A stretch of 64,000 bases of DNA from Phymorhynchus buccinoides (GCA_017654935.2 CM065695.1:23434219-23498218); one strand, 5' to 3'; counted from the stretch's first letter, positions 33,767-45,776 are shown. Numbers and translations are program-made. The notes: generated by a model from the sequence alone, not told the origin.

Positions 33767-36059
33767 TCCTGAGCCCTTCCATCCTGAATATCCTGTATAC
33801 CCCACTCACACCCCTCTAGATCTTGTTGTTGTTGAGCAACAACACTCTTGCCGTTAGGCTGCGGCGATAAATGCCAGCAAGTGTTGTGTATTTTCAGTCC
33901 CAGGCTCAAAGTCAGTACCATGCATTTATTTGTTTAATCCACGACTGATTTGTGGTTGTGGAGTGGTGTGTGATGGCAACTGAATTATCAGGATTTTACA
34001 CGTGTATACTGCATTTAAAACTAGAAATGAGGGTGGGGGAGAGGAGGGGGGAGAGATAATTGTGACAGTAAATGTAACATGATCTTCAGTGATTTAAAAT
34101 TGAAATGTGCTGGGGAAAAAAAGACTATGTGAGCACCAGGATGTAGACTTTTTTGTTTGATCGAGACATATTTAACATTGTGATTGTGTCAAATTGTGTT
34201 GACAATCATGCCAAAGAAACTGACCGATTGGGAGGAGATAAAGTTGTGTTTTGTATATAAAGTTTATTCACTGTTTCAGACCAAAATCAGAGGACTTTAC
34301 AGTGTGGTTTGTGAAAGATGTGTTAATGTTTTGATTGCGTTAGGATCTATTGTTTACTTTTAAATAAAATTACATGTACAATAACGGAAGAATTTATTTT
34401 AAGATTGAAAAGGATCATGATCACCTTGTGCCAAATTTTCATGTGTGTGTGATGTGTGCGAGTACACCAGCATGAACATGTGTATCACTCTGTGTGTTTT
34501 TGTTTTTTCCCTACCTCTGTGTGTGTGTGGTTGTTGTATTCTGCCTCTGTGTGTGTGTGTGTGTGTCAAGACAAGTCAAGTCAAGTCAAAATCATCTTTA
34601 TTGAGGGTTAAAGAAAAAGCTAACAAAGCTTTTTTTCATCCTGCCCTGTGTGTGTGTGTGTGTGTGTGGTATGGGAGGGGAGTGGGAAGCTGGAGAAAGG
34701 TAATACTAATAGGGGAAGGAGAAGTGAGAGAAAAGGAAGGGTGGATTATGGATGTGTAAATACATATTTTTGATACATGATTTTTTTTAATTGATAGTAA
34801 AAAAACATAAACTCTCTTGTCAAGTTGTAAATGCTTATCATTTTTGTGTGTGTGTATATCTTGTGAAAGCATTTTTATGAATTTGTTTTGATGATGTTCT
34901 TTATATCCATCTTTTAAAACAAAATTTAATGCTCAATTCATATAATCTCAAAACATGTACCCGGTATGTGATATTTTCAAAATATGTATTTCAGTATATT
35001 AATTAATCATTAAGTACCGTACCATTGTCCAGATTAGCATACACATTCCTTTTCATTTCAATAATAGTTGCTAACCCTGTTATCAGTGTTACCAAAGACT
35101 GTATAGGGGAAGATAAGCATCCGGTCTCTTTTCCCTATATGAGTAGTGAGGACAGAAACACTGGTTATGTCCCTTTGAAACAGTACACATTTTACACATC
35201 GATAGGCCAGTTGAATTCTCTGTTCAAGTTCCAGTCTGAGTTTTTGGATAGCCTCCACTGTGAAAAGTGTACTGGCCCCACTAACGATAACTCTATCAGC
35301 CCGGTTCGCCGAGCTCTTAAGTAATCCATCTTACCCTTTTAGAATATCTTTGGTGTTACTGCATGGTATTAGTTCGTTGAATTATGATCTGCTTTTGTGC
35401 AGCTCACCTATGATTAGATCTGAAATTAAGTTATGATATGCACACAGGTACTGTAACTATTTCTATACTTTTGAACATCAATTTATTTCTTGTATCTAAG
35501 ACTAATTGTTTTTATCCTTGCAGTCTTAGATACTGTGTGCCAGAGAGTAAAATCATGCGTGTGTGTGTGTGCTTTGATCTGTGTTCAACTTCAAGCCCCC
35601 CACCCCCACCCCCAAATCCACTAATGGTAATGCAGGAAATACATCTTTATTTTAACATTAACCACATTTGCTAGCTAAAGTTATCATTGATGGAACAATC
35701 TTCGGTTCATTGTAGAGATTTTTAGTTAGAACTCAAAATAAAGTGGCAGGGTATCATGATATCTTTTTTGTGTCTTTATTTTTTATTTGTCTTTAATTAC
35801 TTGATCAATACTTCATGTTTTGTGCACTTGTCATCATTACTTACAACACTTGGTTGTTGTTGCATTTAAAAAACAACTACTTAACAACACTGTATAAACT
35901 TCATGAAATAAATGCTCTACAAGTTTCTTTAAACAATAAAATTTTGTCATGAAGGAAGGAAAATAAAAAACAAAACATTACAAAATACACAAATATGAAT
36001 AGAAAAATATGCTTAACAATACTTCTAGTTTCTTCATCTTTTTTTCGAATGTAGGATGT
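33767..36059. other. TTLL9 3' UTR and intergenic sequence
   Basis: AT-rich with GT microsatellites (34441-34670). CAAGTCAAGTCAAGTCAAAA at 34569 followed by ATCTTTATTGAGG resembles the 3' end of a minus-strand retroelement; similar sequence is at 3341-3400. A 90-residue frame near 35025 has no ATG start and no recognised similarity. Confidence 0.4.
34363..34368 (+). promoter_or_regulatory. Possible polyadenylation signal, TTLL9
   Basis: AATAAA about 600 nt downstream of the TTLL9 stop codon. It is the first good candidate on the plus strand; further AATAAA copies occur near 35738 and 35934. Confidence 0.4.
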
Positions 36060-36682
36060 TTTGTCCACGGACCACGGACGTTTTGGCCACGGACGTTTCG
36101 GTCTAGGACATTTCGGCCTAGGACGTTTTGGCCAGGCCTTTTTCCAGGGGCGGACGTTTCGGCCAAATCAGAAATATATTGCATGAACAACAAATAAAGT
36201 ATGCAATTCTGCAGTGAAACCAGGAAATACACGTAAAGACTAAAACGTTTAGGAAATACGTGTAATGCCTGTGACCACTAGCTTTTACACGTATTGCCTA
36301 AAAAAATCAGGAATTACATGAATTTCCTAAAATTACCAACTAGGCAATACATGTAATGCCAGAGCTATATTAAATAGTTGATAAGCCTAAGATAAGCCTA
36401 GCTTGTTGTGCTTCAGGATTCATCTTTTGTATGTATATTATGTGAAAAACGACATATAATTTTCAAACCAGAATAAATTGATATATCTTTCTCTCTCTCT
36501 CTCTCTCTCTGAATAGTCAGAGTCAAACACACACACACACACGCGCGTGCGCGCAGTTCTGGACCTTTTTGAGTTTTTCTCACTGGATTTGCCGAAACGT
36601 CCGCCCCTGGAAAAAGGCCTGGCCAAAACGTCCTAGGTCGAAATGTCCTAGACCGAAACGTCCATGGCCAAAACGTCTGTGC
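36060..36682. mobile_element. Element with about 100-bp inverted repeats made of a GGACGTTTYGG motif
   Basis: The left arm (36060-36165) holds several copies of GGACGTTTTGGCC-like units. The right arm (36590-36682) is its complement, including CCTGGAAAAAGGCCTGGCCA. A microsatellite and an AGGAAATACGTGTAATGCC array lie between them. Confidence 0.8.
36225..36362. repeat. Array of palindrome-like AATACGTGTAATGCC motifs
   Basis: Variants at about 36224 (AGGAAATACACGTA), 36250 (AGGAAATACGTGTAATGCC), 36284 (TTACACGTATTGCCTA), 36309 (AGGAATTACATGAATTTCCT) and 36342 (TAGGCAATACATGTAATGCC), in alternating orientation. Confidence 0.7.
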
Positions 36683-37813
36683 ACCCTTTTTTCATATTTT
36701 CATACCTCACTCTCAATAACGCAAAAAAGAAGAAGAATGCAAAAAGAAAGGGGGGGGGGGGGGAAATTAAAACATTTTAAAGTGCCTAATTATTCAAAAG
36801 TGTCTTGGTATGTGTGACTCAATATTTTTTCCATGCCAAACTAGATATGTGCCTTGGACATTTAGAACTTCACTACAAAGAATAAAACAAATATGCCACG
36901 TTTTCAGTTCATGCTTTTTACATAGTGTACTGTCATACAGATTGAGAGTTTCTTAAATTCTTATTATTATTGTTATTATAAAAGTTTTCTTTATATTTTT
37001 GGTTTTGTTTCTTATATATATGCATGTACGGTATACCAAACTTGCCCTTTTGATGTTGGCTATTTTAAAGACAATTTCCACAACAGCTAATCATGGTTTT
37101 GCATGGATATATTTCATTTACACTCATTCACCATGAATAGCATTATGATCTTTTATTTAAATGCCTTGATAAAAAAAAAAAGGATAATAAAAATGTCAGA
37201 ACTAATTATTTATGTTTTGAGTCTTGTTTAATTAATAATATTGGTGTGTGTGTGTTGGGGGGGGGGGGGGGGGGGGGGGGGGATAGCATTGAAGGATTTC
37301 ATCTCTTATTCTTATTTTGTTTGCTTGTTGTGGTACCATGGCACCTTTGCAATTTGCAAGACCCGTGGTGTTCAAATGCTTGTCTCCCTTATTTCGTTTT
37401 TAGAGTTTTTCACTTTCTCAGTGCTTCCTGGTTATCATTTATTTATTTATTATTGCTCAATCCCCTATGAACTTATAAATTATATCAGATTATCTTGTTA
37501 CTTTAAAAAAAAATCAATCATTAAATTTTGGAATTAATCGGAATCATCCTTCAGACATGCACGTTAACATTTTAAAAATTATGTTTCTCTGTACCTTTAA
37601 AATCATGCAAGGCTACCATAAACCAATTCTATAAGAGAAACAGCTTTTAATAGAAGCATGGTATTACTATTAACTTGACTTATATCCCTGGCAGAGGTTT
37701 GCAAAGTTTCAAAACACACGCAGACACATACACACACACACATACAGACACGCACACACACACACACAAGGGTACCAGTTAACCTTTTTTGTTTTAAAGC
37801 AGACACTTCAGAC
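36683..37813. other. Intergenic sequence 3' of PYURF
   Basis: G runs at 36751-36763 and 37257-37282, a CA microsatellite at 37713-37768, otherwise AT-rich without a recognised gene. No PIGY-like reading frame follows PYURF. Confidence 0.4.
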
Positions 37814-37819
37814 TTTATT
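37814..37819 (-). promoter_or_regulatory. Polyadenylation signal, PYURF
   Basis: AATAAA on the minus strand, about 145 nt downstream of the PYURF stop codon. Confidence 0.55.
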
Positions 37820-37963
37820 ATTCTTATCATAGGTTCAATATTCAAAATTCCAACAACAAAATGACAGTGAATGATAAATCTGATGACTACGATATTTTAA
37901 ATGAAAATGAAGATGATACATAATAATCATAAGGCTCTAATATTATAACTGAAGTTAAAAGTA

Positions 37964-40900
37964 TCAGCTGTCAGTAGACGTTGAGGGACTGGAGGAGGTT
38001 TTATTCAACATGCGAGCGTCTTGAGGCACCAGGTTTGGAATTCCGTTGACAATAGGGTAGGCCACCCCGATTTCATCACATACCAGTTCATTCTTCTCTT
38101 TGTCATACCTGAAATAAGTTATTAAAAAACAAAAGCCCAAATTATTTTGTTAGTGTTTATTTGGAAGAAAAGGAACTGGAAGTGCTCAGTGAAATTATCA
38201 ACACAACAGCTTTAGAATTGACTATGAAAGTATTGGACATAAAGTTCAAACTGTGTGCATTTAATTAGTAACGAAAGGGTAGAATATGAAGCTGATTCTA
38301 ATACAAACAAGACATGGTGATATTTCATCCAAACAAACAAGCAAAGAACAACAACAAAACAAAAGAAAACCATACATTACAAAAATCAACATGTGATAAA
38401 AAAAAAAAAAACCAACAAAGAACTAGCCATGCTAAGCTATTCAAAATGTTTAAATGAAATTAAAAACGCAAAACATTTTATTTTAAAGATACAATTCTTT
38501 TTTGCCATATAAATTTAAAAAACCCATTATTTTCTAAAGCTAATTAACAAAAGAGATCTTGTTAACACCTTCAGTGTCACCTATAACTAGCTGCGCATGC
38601 ACCGCCAGTTTGCTGCACGGTTTTTTAATGCAGCAAAATCGCAACTTAGGGCAACGTATATATATATATATACGTCGGTGGCAAGTACTGTAGAGGATGT
38701 ATATATATATGTCGTTGGCACTGAAGAGGTTAATAAGAAAACTAAAGAAGTAAATGCTGTCAGTACATCATCTAAAAATCACCATCCTACCACAATTAAT
38801 GATACAATTGATAAAAAAAAAAATACAGCAAAACATGTGCCTGAAAAAAAAAGCAAACATATAATAAAAGTTAAGGCCTATCTTTTTTCCTACTTTAAAA
38901 CAAAAAAAATCAACAGGAAGAAGAACAAAAAAGAAAGAAATAGACTTTCATTGTTTCAATAACAATAATAATAAATGAATATTTACATAGCGCTTTTTAT
39001 TGAGCACAAAGCGCTTTACAATCAACATTTAAACACACACACGCACGCACACTGACACATACACACACACACACACACAGACCCACATACATTTAATAAA
39101 ACATACAGAAACACATTCTCACTGACACACACACACTTACACAAGCATACACTTGTACAAACACATGCACACACACACATACACATCCCCCCCCCCCTCT
39201 CTCTCTCTCTCTAACTGAACACAATCTCTCCTCCGCACACATATGCACATACAAGCACATACCCACACAGCACACATAACACACACACACATACACCTGT
39301 TCAGATGAGCGTCCGTAAAAGTAACAAATAAATATAATCATCAAAACAATAGATTTTAAACACTATCTTTACCTTGGCATAAGGCTGTGTCAGACCAATT
39401 GACATTATAAGCTAGAACACCAAGGCTACATACAAATGTTATGTTCTGCATAGTTATGCGGGGATTGTCTTTTAAGCCATGACAAGCTCCTAGCATATCA
39501 TCAGTCTAAAATCCTCCGAAGTCAGAGTGTGGCTACTGGCTGCCCACGTGGCGGGTTAATAAAACCGGTCACACACGTAATGTTCTCATCCCTAGCTGGT
39601 GCATTTGTACCATAGTGTTCAAGTGCTGCGGCTGTTGGGGTGATCCCTGGACTCTTTAAGCCAGGGTACGACAACAAAAAAACACTATCCCATTCTGGCA
39701 TTAATGTCCTGCAGATCATTTTAAATACTGTGCTCCAGGATAAACAAACCATGCATTAATTAATAAATGTACCTGAGGCTCTTTTTGGACAGGGGGCACA
39801 CCAAATGTTCCAGCGTTTTCTCGTTAAAGCTGGGGGTGTTCTGTGTTGTGGCATCCTGGGAGAGCGGTCTCTGGTGAGAAGTCCATCTTGGTGATGCCCA
39901 ATTGTTGTGGACAGTTTTTGTTCTTCTCAGCAGTCTGTGTAGCCAGCCTGTGAGAACATGGAGATAACAATGAATGTGTTTTTGTAGGGTACAAAGGCGA
40001 GCAACCAAATTAATAAAATCAATAAAAATTTGGAATATATGTGGACAGACTTCGTAAGCTAAGTTTACCATCCTTAAAATTCAGAAGATTAAGGGGAGAT
40101 TTGATAAATGTTTATAAAAAATTTCATAACCCTGACAAAACTAACAAACATGCAATGATTTGAGAACCCGTAACAGCGAACTAAAAATACTAACCCAATA
40201 CAGTAGAACTAACATGAGGAAAAACTTCTTTTCTAACAATCACTCAGTACTGGAACAATCTTCCTGCACAAACTAAACTTGCTTCCAACATTAACCATTT
40301 CAAAAACCTCCTAGATAGCGATCCCAAAATTGCTGTATTGAAATACAATTATGATTAAGACAACAATGATTGCTCAAAAAGCGTCACAGCTATGCCAATC
40401 TAATTGCTGAACAAAATCAGTAAAAGTAGTAAAACGAACAATCAAAAGAAAGGGCACATCAAGAGGCCGCGAGGCCTGGCTGCACTGAAGATCTGACCTG
40501 ACCTGTCCTGTTTTGTTTTTCCACTTAGTCTTTTTAGATGACTATAATATTGATATCAAAATTACACTGATATTATGTTATAAATCCAGTGAAGAAGAAC
40601 AACCAAAACTAACCCTGTTTAAAACAAAAATGAAAATGTCATATGAACATGGGGCTATGAAGTAAATATTTTGATACACTAGACAAAAATGATTTGATAT
40701 TAGAATTTTAAAATCATTGATTGAAGGATTTTCAGGTAATTGGAAACTGGGTAGGTACTGCCTCATAAGGGGACAATGAAACAGTATATGGAATGTTAAA
40801 AGTTTCTCCCCACATATACATCTTGCAGTATTAACATATTTACATTTTAAAGAATTATATTTAAGTCTAAAACATAAACTAGAAAATTCTCTTGGAAAAT

Positions 40901-42170
40901 GATTTAATGAAGAAACGTTTTAAGAGGTATATGTGAATTTACATGAAACTTTTTTTTTAAAGCCCACACAAGTTTTGATGTCTTTTTCTAAAAGACTCTA
41001 ACATTCCTTTACAGATAAACCAGCACAACACTACTCCTACCGAACAGTAAGTCTCTCTCTTAGTCTCTATCATGTGTTTCCCTTCGTCTTCTCTTCAGGG
41101 CCCACGGTCAGTATGTTGACCATTCTGGCTCCTTGGGGGGGGGGGGGAGACTGAAAAATGTGGGGGTGGAGGTGGGGGGGCGATCGGTTCTTTTCCGAGG
41201 ACATGCCTGCTTGACCGACATTGAACTTGAGGGACAATGAGGGTGATGGGGAAGCCGAGGGGTGGGGGGGGGGGGGTTCAGACCTGCCTACCCCCAATTT
41301 CTTTTTTAGGTACTCCACGAAATAAAATTCTGTACTTTTTCTCAAAATTCCGTATTTTGCAAGGAGAACCAAAAACAGAACATTACAGAACATTAAACCG
41401 CCATGCGAAATGACGAAAAACACTCGATTGAGACCGATCTTAGAAGACCTTAAGTTCAAATTTTTGCCGTATTAATTTTCCATTTACCGTACTGCAGTAC
41501 TGGGGCTCAAAATCGTGTACAAAATACGGAAAAATCGTATGGGTGGGCAGATCTGGGGTTTGTGTGTGTGTGTGTGTGTGCATGTGCGCGTGTGCACAAG
41601 CACATGCCAACACACATACTCTGGCAAAGGTGAAGTTTAGCTATGCCCTGTATTAGTGTAACATTAGACTGAGACTAGAGAGTATTTTACTCTGACCTTC
41701 TTGTAACTGAACTTGCAAGTGTGTGTGCCACTGGCACTGTGACTGTGTGACTGTAGTGTAGGCCTAGTTTCATTACTTTCAAACACTGAAACAGATAATT
41801 TTCCTTTCCTCATCATGCATCTCCAACGACTGTATGAATGATTGGTTGCCAAATCTTTCCAGTTTCCTATTTAATCCTTTTTCCTTTCACAACACTGGGG
41901 CTGGGTTGGGGGGCGATCGGTTCTTTTCCGAGGACATGCCTGTCGCATGCAAATTTGCAGCTCGCTACTATGAGAGTGTGTATTTCACTATTTGCAACAA
42001 CCACAAATTTCACTTTTTCGTTACTTGAACCATTTACCTAACCCTATCCCTAACCCTAGAAAAAAAGTGAAATTTGTGATTTATGCTCAATGTCGCAAAT
42101 ACACACTCTCACAGGACAATGCCTGCTTGACTGACATTGAAGGGACAATGAGCGTGAAGGGGAAGCCGAG

Positions 42171-42215
<45 letters not shown>

Positions 42216-42578
42216 TGTGCGTGCGTGCGCGTGTGCGTGCGTGCGTGCACGAGCACATGCCAACACACACACTCTGGCAAAGTTGAAGTTTAGTTTTGCC
42301 CTGTAACATTAGACTGAGAGTATTTTACTCTGACCTTCTTGTAACTGAACTTGCAAATTGTGCGTGTGACTCAGTGTGACTGTAGGCTAGTTTCAAACAG
42401 ATAATTTCCCTTTCCTCATCATGCATCTCCAACGACTGTATGACTGATTGGTTGCCAAATCTTTCCTATTTAATCCTTTTAAGCTTTTTCCTTTCACAAC
42501 ACTGTTTCGTGCGATTTGACCGCCTGCGTAAGACACACCTGTGTTTTTCTTGAGGAGCACTAAGCCTTTTGACGCCAT
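37964..42578 (-). CDS. PYURF: PreY-like mitochondrial Trm112-domain protein, complete
   Basis: Three exons on the minus strand: 42578-42539 (ATG at 42578), 39947-39773 and 38108-37964 (TGA at 37966). Intron phases are 1 and 2, and the product has 119 residues (human 114). Residues 1-26 are basic and lack acids, as in a mitochondrial presequence ([20 protein letters not shown], then RRTK). The UPF0434/Trm112p-like domain spans about 55-105: [43 protein letters not shown]. Vertebrate PYURF supports complex I assembly and coenzyme Q synthesis by stabilising mitochondrial methyltransferases. The short first exon was chosen because its phase-1 donor fits the phase-1 acceptor exactly. Its ATG lies 216 bp from the divergent ENY2 ATG. 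Intron 1 (2.6 kb) holds a LINE 3' end, an inverted-repeat element and a tandem duplication. AATAAA is at 37819-37814 on the minus strand, about 145 nt after the stop. Confidence 0.92.
38562..38733. mobile_element. TTAA-flanked miniature element, family D copy 3
   Basis: Same family in reverse orientation, in the second PYURF intron; the right end reads GGCACTGAAGAGGTTAA. Confidence 0.8.
38975..39030. repeat. SINE/LINE tail with GCGCTTTT motif
   Basis: AATAATAATA repeat followed by TTTACATAGCGCTTTTTATT and AAAGCGCTTTACA. Similar tails occur at about 44296-44369 (GGGCGCTATATAAATTTTCC plus ATT repeats) and 44767-44805. Confidence 0.6.
39379..39675. repeat. Dispersed repeat family A, copy 3
   Basis: Same family, about 100 bp downstream of PYURF exon 2 in the second PYURF intron. 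Confidence 0.8.
39985..40512 (+). pseudogene. LINE 3' fragment in PYURF intron 1
   Basis: Broken frames read [36 protein letters not shown] and [14 protein letters not shown], matching the 26810-27100 fragment. The 3' end has an AGGCCgcgaGGCCT stem-loop (near 40465) and TGACC repeats. It is opposite in strand to PYURF and ends about 40 nt from the exon 2 acceptor. Confidence 0.75.
41279..41555. mobile_element. Short terminal-inverted-repeat element
   Basis: Begins CAGACCTGCCTACCCCC and ends GGGTGGGCAGATCTG, with inner complementary pieces CCGTATT and AATACGG. Absent from the second unit of the surrounding duplication. Confidence 0.6.
41968..42114. mobile_element. Inverted-repeat element with central telomeric repeats
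   Basis: GAGAGTGTGTATTTC ... CACAAATTTCACTTTTTC is mirrored by GTGAAATTTGTG ... AATACACACTCTC. CCTAACCCTATCCCTAACCC lies between the arms. It interrupts the second unit of a tandem duplication. Confidence 0.75.
42171..42246. repeat. (GT)n/(GC)n microsatellite in PYURF intron 1
   Basis: A long GT run, then GCGTGCGT repeats, filling the place that holds the 41279-41555 element in the first duplicated unit. Confidence 0.93.
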
Positions 42579-42794
42579 GTTTGCTGAGGAAGGGAGGCAT
42601 AAGTAATTCATGTGAAATGTACATTTTATTTATCACTATGTATTGTTTTACTCGTCTTATTTAATTGTGTTCAATTTATATTCTTATTTAATACTCATTC
42701 TTGCTTCTGCATAATAATCAAATGTTTTATGGCAAAAATGTTTATATTAGTCAACTACGCGAGACACCCCCTTTGATGACAAACAAGAAACAAC
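42579..42794. promoter_or_regulatory. Putative bidirectional promoter between PYURF and ENY2
   Basis: The 216 bp between the two divergent ATGs must contain both 5' UTRs and at least the core promoters, unless non-coding first exons exist elsewhere. The segment is AT-rich, has no CpG island and no convincing TATA box placed for either gene. The call rests on gene orientation and spacing only. Confidence 0.55.
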
Positions 42795-45742
42795 ATGGCC
42801 GAGTAAGTCTCACAAGCCTTGTTTATAAATTTATGCCTGTGTTTTTCTGCTTTACATAATCATGGTGTCTTCTGTTATCCAGCTCCACAATGTGTCTCAA
42901 CATTGGGACTTTACTGGGGGTGGGTGGGGGTGTGAATTTTGTTCAGCATAGTTGCTGTCAATTTCTGTTTGTTTCACTTCAGCTTTGGGGCCTTTGCCAA
43001 ACTGGCTTTGCCTTGGCTTTTTTTTTTCTTGCTTTTTTTTCTTTCAATTAAGCATCCCACTTCAACATTTTGAAGATTTTGATGCTATCATAACAGGGGG
43101 CCTCCGTAAATATTGTATCCAAATATGACTGGCTGCCCAGATGGTCAGCTACACGGGGACAAGGAAGGGAGGGGCGGGGCGAGCGATTGGGGAGGGGGGG
43201 GGGGGAGCTGGGAAGGATGGGCTTGGTTTGGGGGAGGGGGGGGGGGAAGGAGGAGGCGCTCTAAACATTCTTCTGTCAAACTTCTCTATCATGTCTGATG
43301 GTGACCAACTTCTGTAGGCCTACAGAGCGTAGCATAGCATTTTGGCACTATAGGCTTTTTGGCATAAGCCTTTTGCCCTCAAGATTGACATGTTCAAATA
43401 AAATATATGTTTGTTTCCAAAGTAATTGCCCATGAACTAGACTTTTGTGTATCTAACAGTAACTTATTCTAAGTCAACTTACCTCCTTCCCTCCTGCAAG
43501 ACAAGTTATATAGAAAGCAGGCATCAGAATTGTCAGACGGTCTGCAAATTTCAGAAGATTAAAACATTCTGACAGAGGATTGGCTTCTACTCTCAGAGGT
43601 TTTGCCTTTTTATTGATTGTTATATTTTCTGTTATACTTATAGTGTTAAAATAGCAATTCTAACTCGATTCTAAGGTGATTTCTCACTCCATTAGGCCTT
43701 TTTGGTCATGTTGGGAACTGATTTTAGTGTTGCCCCTCTGCAGTCTGGGGCCTTGATGATAGCACTGGTACCGCAGTTCTCAGAGGATTAGACTTCAGAC
43801 TATTCTGCCTGAGAAAGTTCGGTCAAGATGCTTTTAGTTTAAGTTCCCATCCGAAGGACTTGATATTGAGTTTGATTTTCCCATCAAACTGTAAAGAAAG
43901 GAGGCTGGGATTCGAACCCCAGTCACCCACTGAATTTGCAGCTGACCATCTTAAAGTCAACATCCTGCCACCTGTTACTGATATTTATATCCTTTTCGCG
44001 CAGTTTTTATCCATAGTTTATGCCAAAATTTGTATCACTTATTAACATACCTGTGTGTGTGCTGTGTGTCACTGTGTGTGTGCTTGTGCTGGGTGTGTGT
44101 GGTGTTTTTGTGAATATTATGCTGTTATTTCATGCTTGTGAATTGTGTGAAAATGCATACGTGCATTAGTCCTAGTAGTAGTAGTAGTAGTAGTAGTAGT
44201 CACAGCAGTTGTTGTTGCTGATTGATATGTGTATTGTTTTTGTCTGCTGATGTTATTGGATTTTTGTTTCATGTTTTTATTCCATTTCAATTTTGTGTAA
44301 TGCGCCCTGTAGCCTACATAGTAGGATGGGCGCTATATAAATTTTCCTCATTATTATTATTATTATTATACATCGCTTATTTTCCAGCCTTCAAGAAAGA
44401 AAGATTAAAGATGCTCAAGTGCGTGCTACAATCAACCAGAAACTGGTGGAGACAGGGGAAAGAGAAAGGTTTGTTAAATTACAGAATTGTGTGTGCGTGC
44501 AAGTGTGTGTGTGTGTGTGTGATTTGGGGCATTTAGTAATTCATTGAGTATTTCTACTGAAAAGGATATATATTATGTGTGTGTGTTAAACTGTTTTACT
44601 GGTTTGGTTTGTCTGTTTGCATGGTCCCTGTAGACAATTGGTGTAAAAAATACAATGAAAGGAAATTGCTGACATTTTGGAGGGTTTAGGTAGATCACCA
44701 TTATTGATTTTTTATTACTATTCTACTACTGTACTAGGATATCATATGATCCAGATCTGAGATGTAATAATAATAATAATATAGTATTTATATAGCGCCT
44801 TTCTTTAGAATTAAACTCAATACATTTTGTTTTCCCATTTTTAAAAAATGGATTGATATAAAAATTTGCAGACAAGTTTTGAGTTGTTTTGATTATTTTG
44901 ATGTATGAGAGTCAATGAGTTTTTGTTCCCTTACTCTTGCCAGTCTTTTTGGCATTTTCTCTTTCAGTATTTAATATAATATGATTTAGCAGACCTGTAC
45001 GACGTTTTATTGCTTTAAACATGCTTGTTGAAGCATATATAATGAATCTGTAAATAATGTAAAATAATAGGACTTAACAAGTTAACCAGAGAAAATTGCC
45101 CATTGAAAATTAAAGAAAAAATCATTGTACAAATCATACCGTGTGTGCGTGCGTGCATGCCTGCGTGTGTGCGTGCGTGCGTGTGTGTGTGTGTGGTACA
45201 CGCGTGCGTATAAATTCCTTACGGCACATTCGCACACACTGACAAAAATGGGAAAAAAGCATCTATCTCTCTCTCTCTCTCACTCTCTCTCTCTCTCTCT
45301 CTCTTGAATGCAGGCTAAAGGAACTGCTGAGAACACGACTTATCGAGTGTGGTTGGCGGGACAAGCTGAAAACTCAGTGCAAAGGTAAGTCCTTTTCATT
45401 TTAGTAGGCATTTGTGTTGCCTGAAAACTGACTCTTTATTTAAATGATTTTTGTTCATAAAAAATAGGTTCACATAATGAGACAGCCATGGGATTTTTCA
45501 GCCTACAGGCTGTTTTCAGCCTTTTACTAGTTTTAGGTACTTTATAGTCACAGATGCGTCTCTGTGAAATTCGGGTTGCTCCCACCTGGAGAGCGCGTCA
45601 CAGCCAGAGGCGCGCCACCAAAGGTGTTTTTTTGCATGCGATTTTTGTGTGACTGATGAGGAAGGAAAGGGTGGGTGGGTAAATTTTGACCAAATGAATT
45701 TTCTTTGCCACTGGGTTTAACGTGTGTTAAGTGCATGGGCAC

Positions 45743-45776
<34 letters not shown>

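Larger units (their letters stand above)
41181..42505. repeat. Tandem duplication in PYURF intron 1
   Basis: 41181-41258 matches 41914 onward, and 41566-41905 matches 42175-42505 (for example ACCTTCTTGTAACTGAACTT and CATGCATCTCCAACGACTGT in both). The first unit contains an inverted-repeat element at 41279-41555; the second contains the telomeric-repeat element at 41968-42114. Spacing is 733 bp at the left edge. Confidence 0.85.

Noticed and set aside
35025..35324. A 90-99 residue frame with a signal-peptide-like start
   Set aside because: The apparent start codon is TTG, not ATG. No splice context or similarity was recognised, and it lies in intergenic sequence after TTLL9.
40578..40766. 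Minus-strand frame upstream of the PYURF exon as a candidate first exon
   Set aside because: Its sequence does not provide a phase-1 donor. The exon at 42578-42539 fits the acceptor phase and gives a plausible mitochondrial presequence.
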